A stretch of 64,000 bases of DNA from CAYTGM01 sp964437365 (GTDB lineage: Bacteria > Sumerlaeota > Sumerlaeia > SLMS01). Each line of letters starts with the position of its first letter. Position 1 is the stretch's first letter. The notes under the pieces are model-generated. The model was not told the DNA's origin and made no database searches. It saw only the letters and a program-made list of their open reading frames with translations. The position numbers and the translations under genes are program-made. The stretch lies in NCBI GenBank assembly GCA_964437365.1, contig CAYTGM010000011.1:62001-126000 (forward strand), in the 5' to 3' direction. Below are positions 44,880-54,116 of this stretch, piece by piece.

Positions 44880-46199
44880 TTGCACGCACCTGTCCTTCGA
44901 AAAGTTATCATCAGTATCATCCTGATCTTAGCACTGCTGATCGGCGGAAATATCCTGATTTCTATCGGTCACCAGTTCAAAGAACAGCCTGAGCAGATTG
45001 ACGCCCCGCCTCAGCCCGTCGTGGTGAAAGCGGAAAAGCTGCAACGACAGGACTTCACAGAGAAAATTCGCGCCTTCGGTCTCGCTCGCCCTATTGAAAG
45101 GGCAAACATATCAAGCCAGGTGTCAGGCCGAATCCTTAAGGTCACTTCCGATATTCGCGTCGGTGATGCCGTTGATGAGGGACAGATACTTGCTGAGATA
45201 GACCCAACAACGTACGAAGCTGACGTCTCCCGAGCCAGAGCTCTCCTTGCTGAAGCTGCAGGCGCATTGCAGCGTGTTAAGGCCGAGATCATTGAAAATG
45301 ATAAGAAACGCGAATTTGTTGTCGAAGATATCGAGATTGCCAGGTCAGAGGTTGAGCGTGCCGAACGTTTGTTGAAAGAGAATGTCTTGAGCGAAAGCGC
45401 CAGAGATCAGGCAAAGTCAGCGCTACAGGCTGTTCAGCAGAGATTAAGTGATATTGACCGAGAGCGGGCTATCCTTGAAGTCAGCATCATCCGCAACGAA
45501 GCAACCCTCGAGGCTCGAAAGAGCGAGCTGAAAGCTGCAGAGGCCAATTTGAGCTATACAAAGCCCAAGAGCCCGTTCCCTGGTGTTGTAGAAGAGAGGT
45601 TTGTCGATCCGGGGGACTATGTCCAGCCAGGTGCAAACCTGTTTACCATTGTTAATACAACTGAACTGGAACTTCCCATTGAAGTTCCAGCGTCCCAGGT
45701 TCGCTCGGTGCTGACAGGAGCACCCGTTGAGCTCATAACGGATGAAGTTCCTCCAAGAAAAATGGAAGGACTTGTCGAGCGTATATCTCCCACAGTCAAT
45801 ACTGGAAATCGTACCGCCAGTGTTTATGTCAAAATCGACCAGGGACCAGAGGGTCAGACGATTCCACCTGGTACCTTTATGAATGCTTCTGTTTCGGGCA
45901 GAAATTTCGAACAGGTTTTCGTCATTCCTCGGAACGCAATCGTTGATGATCGGATCTATATCGATCGGGATGGAACCGCAGAGGAACTGATGCCCGAATT
46001 CTTCGTCATTCTCGATGAGGTTGCTCTGACAACTGATGATCTTGGCGAAGGTGCTCCTTTGATCCTGAGTGGCTTTGAACGACTATACGACGGGGCCCCT
46101 GTTGAAGTTGCTCCCGATTCAAACGAAGATGTCGATTCTTCGGTTGAATCTCCCTCCATTCAAGTGGTGAGCGATGAAGCCACGCCTCCTGCGGGGTAA
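44880..46199 (+). CDS. RND efflux periplasmic adaptor (HlyD/AcrA-type)
   Basis: 439 residues, starting at TTG 44880 about ten bases after a TGAGG site. A signal anchor (about 8-28) is followed by a split lipoyl domain (ISSQVSGRILKV...VGDAVDEGQILAEIDP and SPFPGVVEERFVDPGDYV), a long alpha-helical hairpin (about 105-215) and beta-barrel domains. This is the membrane-fusion protein that links an RND pump to an outer membrane channel. An acidic Ser/Glu-rich tail ends the protein. Six bases separate it from the pump gene. No TolC-like gene is in the window. Confidence 0.9.
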   Translation: MHAPVLRKVIISIILILALLIGGNILISIGHQFKEQPEQIDAPPQPVVVKAEKLQRQDFTEKIRAFGLARPIERANISSQVSGRILKVTSDIRVGDAVDEGQILAEIDPTTYEADVSRARALLAEAAGALQRVKAEIIENDKKREFVVEDIEIARSEVERAERLLKENVLSESARDQAKSALQAVQQRLSDIDRERAILEVSIIRNEATLEARKSELKAAEANLSYTKPKSPFPGVVEERFVDPGDYVQPGANLFTIVNTTELELPIEVPASQVRSVLTGAPVELITDEVPPRKMEGLVERISPTVNTGNRTASVYVKIDQGPEGQTIPPGTFMNASVSGRNFEQVFVIPRNAIVDDRIYIDRDGTAEELMPEFFVILDEVALTTDDLGEGAPLILSGFERLYDGAPVEVAPDSNEDVDSSVESPSIQVVSDEATPPAG

Positions 46200-46205
46200 G
46201 CGATC

Positions 46206-49200
46206 ATGAAATTCATTCGTGCAGCAGTTGGAAACCCCGTAGCTGTCAACATCCTCATGTTCGCCGTGATTGCCTTTGGGATTTTCGAAATCTCGACAAT
46301 CGTGCGCGAGTTCTTTCCGCCCGTTCAGTTTGACCGTATCGTCATTTCAACTCCCTTCCCGGGTGCGACTCCTGAAGAAGTTGAAAAAGGAATGATCACC
46401 AAGATCGAGTCGGCTATAGAAGAGGTTGATGGTGTCGACGAGATCACCTCTCAGGCATTTGAAAACTATGGCCTTGTCATCGTTAAGACAGAGTCTGGTG
46501 ATATAGAACGTATAGCGGACGACCTGAGAACACAGGTTGATACAATACAGGATTTGCCGGAGGAAGTAGAAGAATCTATTGTTGATGTTCTCGAACAGGA
46601 AGTTCCCGTTATTTCAGTCGTTATATTCGGAGATGCCAGCGAACGAAAACTGAAACGTGTCGCCGAAGAGGTAAAGGATGAGCTTGTTGCGTCTCCCTTG
46701 ATTTCGAGGGCTCTCATCTCCGGTATACGACAGGAGGAAATCTCCGTTGAGGTTCAGCCGGATAAACTGGAGGCCTATGATCTCACCCTCGAGGAAGTGG
46801 GTAGGGCTGTACAGTCGAACAACGTCGATATCGCTGGTGGTGAAGTAAAAGCTTCTACAGGTAAAGTTCTATTGAGAACGCTTGGCGAGGATCAAAGTGG
46901 CCTGCCCCTCGAGCAAATTGTCATTCGCAGCGACGAGGAAGGCCGTGCGATACGCGTCGGTGATGTTGCTACTGTCCGAGATGGGTTTGAAGAAACCCCG
47001 CTTCGAGGTATGTTTCAGGGAAAGCGTGCTGTTCAGGTTACTATTTTCAAGCGGCTTGATGAAGATGCCGTTCGTATATCCAATTACGTCAAAGACTATC
47101 TACAGGAAAAGCCCAAAGAGTTTGCCGGGCAGGCAATCAATTTTGAATATCGCGTGGATCTGGCTCGCTTTATTGAACAGCGTATCGCACTCCTGACGAA
47201 GAATGCTGCTCAAGGTCTATTCCTTGTCTTCGTCACGCTGGCTCTTTTCTTAAGCTTACGTCTTGCATTTTGGGTTGGAGTCGGTCTCTTCGTAGCTTTC
47301 ATGGGCACGTTCATCATCATGGACGCGTTTGGTACGACGATTAACATGATTTCCCTGTTCGGACTGATTCTCGTCATCGGAATGCTTGTGGATGACGCGA
47401 TCGTCGTTGCGGAGAACATCTATGCAAAGATCGAAGAGAATATCCCTCCGCACGTTGCTGCTATTGATGGAGCTTCTGAAGTCTTTCGACCAGTCCTTGC
47501 AACGGTTCTTACGACAGTCGTGGCATTCCTGCCATTAGCCTTCATTGAAGGTGTCATGGGAGATTTCCTCGCAGAACTTCCAATTGTTGTGACAGCTGCG
47601 CTCCTTCTTTCTCTCATCGAATCCTTCTGCATGCTTCCTTCTCATCTGGCAGAATTTAGTCCACCTGCAGAACACATTAAATCCACTTCCGAAAAGAAAG
47701 AATCCGCGGTTAAGAGAGGGTTCAATAAAGTTGCTGACGGTTTTGACTGGTTTCAACGTCGCATTCTCGATGAACTCTTTGTCAGTATTTACATACGCAT
47801 CCTGAAAACGGCTCTGAACTGGCGCTACGTGACCATCTTTATGGGCGTCTTTATCAGTATGCTCACCGTAGCATTGATCGTTGCAGGTTTTCTCCCCTTC
47901 GTCCTTTTCCAGAAGGTAGACGCCGACACACTTGTTTCTGAGTTGGAGATGACCAATGGAACGCCTGCAGCTGAGACCGAAAGAGCTCTCGAGATAATCG
48001 CTGATGCGGTCCTCGAAATGCCTGAAGTCAAAAACGTTTTCTCGGTTGTGGGGTTCAAAGAGGAAGCCGAAGTCCAGAACCTTGCTGATCCCGCTATCAT
48101 CGGTGAAGTGATTGTTGAGCTGAAGGATGCCGAAGAGCGCAACAGGTCCAGTGATGCGATTCTTAATGAGTGGCGTGAAAAGGTTGGAGCTATCGCGGGC
48201 GCAAACAAACTCAAATTTCGCGACCGTTCTGGAGGCCCCCCTGGACCGGAGATAGAAATCAAAGTTCGTGGAAACTATCTTCCTGAAGTTGACCGGGCTG
48301 TTCGCCACGTAAAGGAGCGCATGCAAACCTATCCTGCTATACGTGATATTGAAGACGATGGCGGTGCTGGAAAAATGGAATTTCGTATCCGCATGAAGGA
48401 TACGGCTCGTTCCCTTGGTCTCAGCGAAGCTGACATTGCGCTTCAGGTACGAAGTGCCTTCTTCGGTTACGAAGCTCAGATTCTCCAGCGTGATCGTGAG
48501 GAAGTTAAAGTATGGGTCAGGCTGGATGAGGAGAGCCGCTCAGAACCTGTTGAGCTGCTGCGTATGCGTGTCAGAACTCCATCCGGGAATCGAGTTCCCC
48601 TGGGTGAAATCGCACAGATCGAGCAGTCTCGCGGGGTCTCGTCTATCACGAGAATTGATGGATTGAGAACGGTGACGATCACCTCCGATGTCGATTACGC
48701 GAAGGGCAACACAAACGAAATTACCGCAGCTCTCGAAAAAGACTTCGATAATCTTTCCGAGGAATTTCCTGGAGTAAGGCTAACTTTCGAGGGAGCAAAG
48801 AAAGAAACAGCAGACAGTATCGGATCTCTCAAGGTTGGTTTTCCTGTAGCACTCATTCTTGTCTATGTGATTCTTGCCATCCTGTTCAAAAGTTATATAC
48901 AACCCGTTCTGGTCATGATTATCATTCCCTATGCAATTATCGGCGCTGCATTGGGTCATCTCATCTATGGATTTATACCAGGAAGAGAAATGATGCCGAT
49001 CACCTTTCTCTCAATGATTGGTATGGTTGGCCTTTCAGGAATCGTTGTAAATGACTCGCTGATTCTTGTGACATTTATTAACGAGGCAAGGCGCCTGCAC
49101 CCGGGCTCCCTCTTCGATAGTATCGTTAAAGCCGGAAGGCGCCGTTTCCGACCCATCGTTTTGACCTCTATCACGACCGTGCTTGGTCTGTTCCCGATGA

Positions 49201-49427
49201 TGCTGGAAACCAGCTTTCAGGCTCAGTTTCTTATCCCCATGGCCATCTCTATTTCCTTCGGGCTAGCTCTGGCCACTGTCTTGACGCTCTTACTCCTCCC
49301 TTGTATTTACATGATTCTTGAGGACATGAGGACCGCCCTCCACTGGCTGATAACCGGCCGATGGGAAGTTGTTCACCTCGTTCCTTCGGACCTTGTAACA
49401 AGAGAGGAAATTGAAAAGCCAACATGA
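46206..49427 (+). CDS. RND superfamily efflux transporter (AcrB/HAE1-like)
   Basis: 1073 residues, the normal length of hydrophobe/amphiphile efflux RND pumps. The N-terminal helix and porter domain (PFPGATPEEVEKGM) are typical, and VDDAIVVAEN at about 396-405 carries the paired Asp residues of the proton relay in TM4. The C-terminal half repeats the fold (GMVGLSGIVVNDSLILVTF). Proton-driven export of small molecules or lipids from the periplasm is expected; the substrate is unknown. The stop overlaps the next start (ATGA). Confidence 0.92.
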   Translation: MKFIRAAVGNPVAVNILMFAVIAFGIFEISTIVREFFPPVQFDRIVISTPFPGATPEEVEKGMITKIESAIEEVDGVDEITSQAFENYGLVIVKTESGDIERIADDLRTQVDTIQDLPEEVEESIVDVLEQEVPVISVVIFGDASERKLKRVAEEVKDELVASPLISRALISGIRQEEISVEVQPDKLEAYDLTLEEVGRAVQSNNVDIAGGEVKASTGKVLLRTLGEDQSGLPLEQIVIRSDEEGRAIRVGDVATVRDGFEETPLRGMFQGKRAVQVTIFKRLDEDAVRISNYVKDYLQEKPKEFAGQAINFEYRVDLARFIEQRIALLTKNAAQGLFLVFVTLALFLSLRLAFWVGVGLFVAFMGTFIIMDAFGTTINMISLFGLILVIGMLVDDAIVVAENIYAKIEENIPPHVAAIDGASEVFRPVLATVLTTVVAFLPLAFIEGVMGDFLAELPIVVTAALLLSLIESFCMLPSHLAEFSPPAEHIKSTSEKKESAVKRGFNKVADGFDWFQRRILDELFVSIYIRILKTALNWRYVTIFMGVFISMLTVALIVAGFLPFVLFQKVDADTLVSELEMTNGTPAAETERALEIIADAVLEMPEVKNVFSVVGFKEEAEVQNLADPAIIGEVIVELKDAEERNRSSDAILNEWREKVGAIAGANKLKFRDRSGGPPGPEIEIKVRGNYLPEVDRAVRHVKERMQTYPAIRDIEDDGGAGKMEFRIRMKDTARSLGLSEADIALQVRSAFFGYEAQILQRDREEVKVWVRLDEESRSEPVELLRMRVRTPSGNRVPLGEIAQIEQSRGVSSITRIDGLRTVTITSDVDYAKGNTNEITAALEKDFDNLSEEFPGVRLTFEGAKKETADSIGSLKVGFPVALILVYVILAILFKSYIQPVLVMIIIPYAIIGAALGHLIYGFIPGREMMPITFLSMIGMVGLSGIVVNDSLILVTFINEARRLHPGSLFDSIVKAGRRRFRPIVLTSITTVLGLFPMMLETSFQAQFLIPMAISISFGLALATVLTLLLLPCIYMILEDMRTALHWLITGRWEVVHLVPSDLVTREEIEKPT

Positions 49428-49888
49428 GACTGCTGATTCAGCGTGTAAAACAGGCATCTGTCAAAGTTGAAGGAAAGATTACCGGCGAGATTGAACATGG
49501 TCTCCTCGTCTTTGTTGGATTTGGTCAGGATGACACGAGCCAGCTCTTCAAGCCCGCAACGGAGAAAGTCCTTAATCTCAGAATCTTCAACGACGACGAT
49601 GGTAAGATGAACCGCTCGGTGATCGATGAAGGTGGAGGAGTGCTTCTGGTTTCCCAGTTTACCCTCTATGCAGATGTGAGAAAAGGAAGACGCCCCTCCT
49701 ACATTAGTGCCCTTGGACCGCAGGAAGCCGAGTCTCTTTACAAAGAATACTGTGCTTTCGTACGCAACTATACAGACCTCAAGGTAGAATCTGGATTGTT
49801 TGGCGCAGATATGAAGGTTGATTTACTCAATGATGGTCCGGTAACAATCTGGCTGGACAGTGAAGAAATGTCCTGGAAAACCTCATGA
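49424..49888 (+). CDS. dtd: D-aminoacyl-tRNA deacylase
   Basis: 154 residues, standard length for DTD. The two signature loops are present: SQFTLY at about 77-82 and NDGPVTIW at about 135-142, which carries the Gly-cisPro pair that selects D-amino acids and glycine on tRNA. The enzyme removes mischarged D-aminoacyl groups in the cytoplasm. Overlaps the pump gene by 4 bases and precedes a DJ-1 family gene by 12. Confidence 0.95.
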   Translation: MRLLIQRVKQASVKVEGKITGEIEHGLLVFVGFGQDDTSQLFKPATEKVLNLRIFNDDDGKMNRSVIDEGGGVLLVSQFTLYADVRKGRRPSYISALGPQEAESLYKEYCAFVRNYTDLKVESGLFGADMKVDLLNDGPVTIWLDSEEMSWKTS

Positions 49889-49900
49889 AGGAGATTAATC

Positions 49901-50449
49901 ATGGCCGCCAGAAAGAAATCAGCAAAAAAGAAACGCCAGCCGCATGTGGCTGTTCTCGTTGAGAATATCTACGAAGACCTCGAGTTATGGTATCCGGTAT
50001 ATCGCCTGCGTGAAGCAGGAGCAAAGGTAACCATCATTGGTCCCAAAAAGGGAGAAACCTATGCCAGCAAGCATGGATACCCCTGCACTTCAGAGGCATC
50101 GATCAAGACCGTTCGCGCTTCTCAGTTCGATGGGATCGTTGTTCCAGGTGGATATGCTCCTGACAAAATGCGACGTGATCCAAAGATGGTGAAGCTGGTC
50201 GCAGACATCAATAAGCGGGGTGGTTTCGTTGCCTCGATTTGTCATGGGCCCTGGCTCCTTGCGGAAGCAAATGTTGTGAAGGGAAAGAAATTCACCTCTG
50301 TATCTGCGATTAAGACCGATGTGATTAACGCCGGTGGAAAATATCAGAATAAAGAGGTTGTCGTTGATGGTAACCTTATTACATCACGAACCCCTCCAGA
50401 CCTTCCCGCAATGATGAAGGCGATACTTAAGTTCCTCGGATTGAAATAG
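49901..50449 (+). CDS. DJ-1/PfpI family protein
   Basis: 182 residues. The class I glutamine-amidotransferase-like fold is shown by VLVENIYEDLELWYP at the N-terminus and by the nucleophile elbow ASICHGPWLL with its Cys and following His; VVPGGYAPD is a further family motif. PfpI/YhbO proteins act as proteases, deglycases or stress proteins; the exact activity is disputed. A Lys-rich N-terminal stretch precedes the fold. AAGGAG lies 8 bases before the ATG. Confidence 0.87.
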   Translation: MAARKKSAKKKRQPHVAVLVENIYEDLELWYPVYRLREAGAKVTIIGPKKGETYASKHGYPCTSEASIKTVRASQFDGIVVPGGYAPDKMRRDPKMVKLVADINKRGGFVASICHGPWLLAEANVVKGKKFTSVSAIKTDVINAGGKYQNKEVVVDGNLITSRTPPDLPAMMKAILKFLGLK

Positions 50450-50457
50450 ACCAGGCA

Positions 50458-52344
50458 ATGAGCAAGCGCAGTAAAGTTGAGTTGATGAAAAAAGAAAAGA
50501 AGAGCGGAGGTTTTTTCTCAACTCTGATCGGCTTTCTGCGTGTTCTCTTTCCTCCTCTGAAAGAATGGAAAGCAATGCTTCCTGCCTTCGGGCTCGCATT
50601 GCTTTCTGCTTTTCTTCTTCGCCTTGCTTACCAACCGGTTAACTTTTCCTTTCTCGCTTTCGTTGCTCTGATTCCTCTCTTCTATGGAATACGGCGTTGC
50701 TCGACAGTCTTTGCTTTCTGGGCGGGACTTGTCTTTGGCACAGCGATCGCCCTGAGTGGAGTTTACTGGTTTGTCGTTGTTGATCGATTCAATAGCTTTG
50801 TCTGGCTTGGAATTCTTCCCCTGGCTGTCTATATTGGTTTGCATCTGGCCATCGCTGTCATGGCCATATCGTGGGTCGTACGTCGTGTGCCTCCCGAGTT
50901 TGGTCTCGTGCTCTCAGGTCTTATCTGGGCAGCTGCCGAGTACTGGCTCGGCATTGGAGCACTGGCAATGCCCTATGGTATTGGTCAGTCCATGGCAGGA
51001 TGGATATCTGTCGCGCAGATTGCCTCCATCGGAGGAATCTATCTGATATCCACAATCATCGTGATGACAAATCTGGCACTTTTTGAACTGACCATCGCCT
51101 ATATGGGAAAACGAGGACAACTGGGTGCCACTGTACGCACGCTCTCAATGGCGGCTATCGTGATACTTTCCTGGTGGTGGGGACGCGGTGTTGTTGAAAG
51201 ACGAGTGACTATTCCTGAGGATGATCAGGTGACTATACGAGTTGCTCTGCTTCAGCCAAATATTGATCAAGAACTGAAATATGAGAGCTATAAAACCGAC
51301 GATGAGCTGCGTCGTAGACAACTGCAGGATGAAATCAATCTGATTCAACTGGATCTTTTACGTCAAATGAATCGCAATGAAGTTGATCTCATCGTAACTC
51401 CGGAAAGTACCTTTACACAAGAATATATGGATGTAGAGCCTGAGGTTCAGGATAGTCTTTTCGGCGGAGCTATACTGAAAGAAGTCTCAAGTATCGCCAC
51501 CGATCTGCGCACTCCCATTATTATCGGAGGCGTCGATAATGAGTTTCGCACGGCTGAAGGTGAGATTACCCAGTGGGTGCGGGAAGGAATAGATGCAGAG
51601 GGCTACCCGAACCCGGGCTCGCGCTTCTTTGGGGGTCTGTGGCTGATTCGCCCGGGCTCTGTCATGGCGAAACCTGTGGCTGACTATCGGAAAAGACAAC
51701 TCATGCCTTTTGGTGAAACCGTTCCCTATCTTGGTTGGATTCCAGGATTTCAGGAAAAGATCGTACAGGTTGCAAGTTTCTCAAGAGGTGAACCCTCGGA
51801 ACCGATTGAAATTACTCCAAGGCAGGCAGATGGAACAACCGCTGAGGTTCGCCTTGGTCCCTCTATCTGTTTTGAAGATCAGTTTACTTATATACACGCT
51901 GGTCATGCATCCCGCGGAGCCAATCTCTTTGTAAACACAACAAATGATGCCTGGTTTGACGGTTCAGCAGGCCCCAGATGGCACAATGAGATGGCAAGAT
52001 GGCGAAGTATTGAGACCGGTGTCCCTATGGTGCGCTGTACAAACTCGGGCGTGACATCGTTCATTAATGGAGCAGGAATAATCGAAGCCGAGCTTCCCGT
52101 GCGCGAACAGGCTAACTGGAAGAGCGAAATCACGATTCATTCGAGTCCACCAAAGACACTTATTACCCGATTTGGAAACTGGTTTGGATTCTTGTCCCTG
52201 CTTGTATCAGTTATTGCAGTAATTCTTCTGAAGCGGCAGGGAGACCCTTCAGACTTGCCTCATGTGGAAAGAAAACCCACCGCGAAGAGGAAAGAACGCG
52301 ACCTGACAAAAGAAAATGATGAGTGGATAGACGTAACTCAGTAA
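50458..52344 (+). CDS. lnt: Apolipoprotein N-acyltransferase
   Basis: 628 residues: about six N-terminal membrane helices and a nitrilase-like periplasmic domain. The E-K-C triad can be read in VTPESTF (Glu near 316), RKRQLMPFGE (Lys near 411) and GPSICFED (Cys near 470). It adds the third acyl chain to lipoproteins, consistent with the lipobox proteins in this window. Longer than E. coli Lnt (512), with extra length at both charged ends. It starts 8 bases after the DJ-1 gene; a second in-frame ATG ten codons in (MKKEKKS) is possible. Confidence 0.9.
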   Translation: MSKRSKVELMKKEKKSGGFFSTLIGFLRVLFPPLKEWKAMLPAFGLALLSAFLLRLAYQPVNFSFLAFVALIPLFYGIRRCSTVFAFWAGLVFGTAIALSGVYWFVVVDRFNSFVWLGILPLAVYIGLHLAIAVMAISWVVRRVPPEFGLVLSGLIWAAAEYWLGIGALAMPYGIGQSMAGWISVAQIASIGGIYLISTIIVMTNLALFELTIAYMGKRGQLGATVRTLSMAAIVILSWWWGRGVVERRVTIPEDDQVTIRVALLQPNIDQELKYESYKTDDELRRRQLQDEINLIQLDLLRQMNRNEVDLIVTPESTFTQEYMDVEPEVQDSLFGGAILKEVSSIATDLRTPIIIGGVDNEFRTAEGEITQWVREGIDAEGYPNPGSRFFGGLWLIRPGSVMAKPVADYRKRQLMPFGETVPYLGWIPGFQEKIVQVASFSRGEPSEPIEITPRQADGTTAEVRLGPSICFEDQFTYIHAGHASRGANLFVNTTNDAWFDGSAGPRWHNEMARWRSIETGVPMVRCTNSGVTSFINGAGIIEAELPVREQANWKSEITIHSSPPKTLITRFGNWFGFLSLLVSVIAVILLKRQGDPSDLPHVERKPTAKRKERDLTKENDEWIDVTQ

Positions 52345-52360
52345 ATGGAAGATTTCTCTC

Positions 52361-53629
52361 CTAGGACTCTTCCACAGATTCGCGCTCGTGCACATTTATT
52401 ATTTCGGTCTCTGAAGCAGCCGACTTTTTCCTTTTCTTAATCTTATACATCAGGCCATCGGCTTCTGCCAGAGCTTCTTCCAAAGACTTGCTGTGTGGGT
52501 AAAACTGAACGACGCCACAGGACATCGAGAGATCAAAGGCTTCGTTGTGCTCCTCGTTATACAGCTCGACTCTCTTTTGGATCCGTAGAAGCAGTGAATC
52601 GGGGTTTGTCAAGTCACTGTCCGAAATCAGAACAACAAACTCGTCACCACCGAGGCGACCAATCTGGTCAGACTCTCGAATTGATTCCTTGAGGACGCTG
52701 GTTGCCGCAATCAGGGCTTTATCCCCAATGTCATGTCCTTTATGATCGTTAATCCATTTAAGGCCGTCCAGGTCGGCAAAAATGACGCTGAAGAGATTGT
52801 TTCTCTTCTCCGGGGTCTGACAGACCTTGGAGGCAACAGACATAAACCCATGTCGATTATAGACATTCGTCAGTGTGTCATGCATCGAAAGGTGCTCAAG
52901 CTCGCTGATTAATCCCATTCTTTCTTTAATGGATTTTCGTACACTGAAGATTGTAAATCCCCAGGAAATCATCAGGATGGGAACAATGCTGATGATGAAT
53001 GCATAGACAAGAGCTGACTGACGCCTGATCGTTTCAATCGTATTGTCAACGCGCTCTCGGGCAGTCAGAACTAGTATGGGGGAAATTCTGTCGAATGCAT
53101 CAAGAGCATCCGCATATTGTTCGGAATTTGTCGCCTGCTGGGCCGACTGAAAATCACCGTTCATGGCCATTCGAATTGCTTCTTTTTCAATACTGATCAA
53201 TGCGTCGTTTGCAAGACTGAGATCACTGGCCAGCTTCCTCAGCTCGTCGGAAGGAGAGATTGTCTGGATGCGATCAAGGTCAGCACGAAGGAGTTCAACC
53301 TGATAGCGGTACGCCGACTGAAGAGAAAGCTGTTTGTCATTGATCATGGTTCGGTAGAGATTAGTAATTTCCGGGGCATTCTCCAGCGAATCGGCAAGTT
53401 CCCGACACTCCAGGTCATTCAGTAGAATCTCACTTGTATAGCGTGACGAACGCCAATTGATGACGGCGATCAGGGCCAGTAGAGTGAGCGTTAACACCAT
53501 CGCTCCAGTGATGGAGCGAATCGGTGAAGATGTTGTCAGAGAAGGAAGCTTCATTTTTTTCTTCGAGTTACCTGGGGCGAATCGTTTCACCCTAAAACGT
53601 TTCTCTCTCTCTTTGCTCCCTAGTTTCAC
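52361..53629 (-). CDS. Membrane diguanylate cyclase (GGDEF)
   Basis: 422 residues. Two membrane helices (about 40-58 and 210-232) enclose a helical periplasmic sensor of about 150 residues. A C-terminal GGDEF domain starts at DTLTNVYNRHGF, with the active site GGDEF near residue 326. RESD lies five residues before it, the RxxD inhibitory site for c-di-GMP feedback. It should make c-di-GMP. The start is uncertain: GTG 53629 or ATG 53554, the latter removing a basic N-terminal extension. Convergent with lnt. Confidence 0.88.
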   Translation of the reverse strand: MKLGSKEREKRFRVKRFAPGNSKKKMKLPSLTTSSPIRSITGAMVLTLTLLALIAVINWRSSRYTSEILLNDLECRELADSLENAPEITNLYRTMINDKQLSLQSAYRYQVELLRADLDRIQTISPSDELRKLASDLSLANDALISIEKEAIRMAMNGDFQSAQQATNSEQYADALDAFDRISPILVLTARERVDNTIETIRRQSALVYAFIISIVPILMISWGFTIFSVRKSIKERMGLISELEHLSMHDTLTNVYNRHGFMSVASKVCQTPEKRNNLFSVIFADLDGLKWINDHKGHDIGDKALIAATSVLKESIRESDQIGRLGGDEFVVLISDSDLTNPDSLLLRIQKRVELYNEEHNEAFDLSMSCGVVQFYPHSKSLEEALAEADGLMYKIKKRKKSAASETEIINVHERESVEES

Positions 53630-54037
53630 AAGCTTTTTTTCACTTCTACCTCAGTATAAACGAACAGTATCCCAGCTACTGGAAGGGAGAAAGTCGTGAA
53701 AAAGCCACTATTCTTTGAGGGTTTGTAATCGGTTACATCACCTGGAAGATTTCTTTGCAATGAATCAGTGCTAAATCCCACCGTTGGAAGAATATCAATT
53801 TTGACATAGGAATATCTCTTTATGTAGTCAATATTGATCCGAATACCTTCTTCAACGTACTGCAGATGAAACCGAATTACCCAGATATAGCTGCTTCCTA
53901 CCTGCTTACTGCCTGCTTGTTACCTGCATAGAGAAGCAGATTGCAGGCAGGTTGTATTGTCGTTGTGGCAAGGTTGCTTGGGTTTACCGCCAACCATGAA
54001 AGCGGTTACACTGGTGAGGAAAGTGCCTTTTCATTGA
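53630..54037. other. Spacer between pgk and the cyclase gene
   Basis: About 400 bases without a convincing frame. It contains the 11-bp periodic element at 53890-53953 and should include the cyclase promoter in its left part. The 3' end meets the pgk terminator. Nothing else was recognised. Confidence 0.55.
53890..53953. repeat. 11-bp periodic palindromic element, CCTGC core (forward orientation)
   Basis: Four 11-base units start at 53890, 53901, 53912 and 53923; the second is CCTGCTTACTG and the others share CTGC at the same phase. The inverted word AAGCAG (53934-53939) follows at once, then GCAGGCAGG (53943-53951). Same unit length, core and order as the element at 20896-20973 read on the minus strand. 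Confidence 0.68.
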
Positions 54038-54038
54038 T

Positions 54039-54083
54039 AAAAAGAAAAACCCCTCTAATCAACGGGTGAGATGATCAGAGGGG
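54039..54083 (-). terminator. Rho-independent terminator after pgk
   Basis: A 12-pair stem (54050-54061 with 54072-54083) closes a 10-base loop; one pair is G-U in the minus-strand RNA only. It is followed on that strand by TTTTTCTTTTT. It lies 33 bases after the pgk stop. Confidence 0.88.
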
Positions 54084-54116
54084 ATAAAGAAGGAAGAATG
54101 GAGGCTGTCTGGAAAC

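Noticed and set aside
47535..48326. 263-codon minus-strand frame inside the RND pump gene
   Set aside because: Antisense shadow of a well-conserved coding sequence; composition not protein-like and no binding site.
53890..53953. CRISPR-like array
   Set aside because: Units are 11 bases with no unique spacers and no cas genes.
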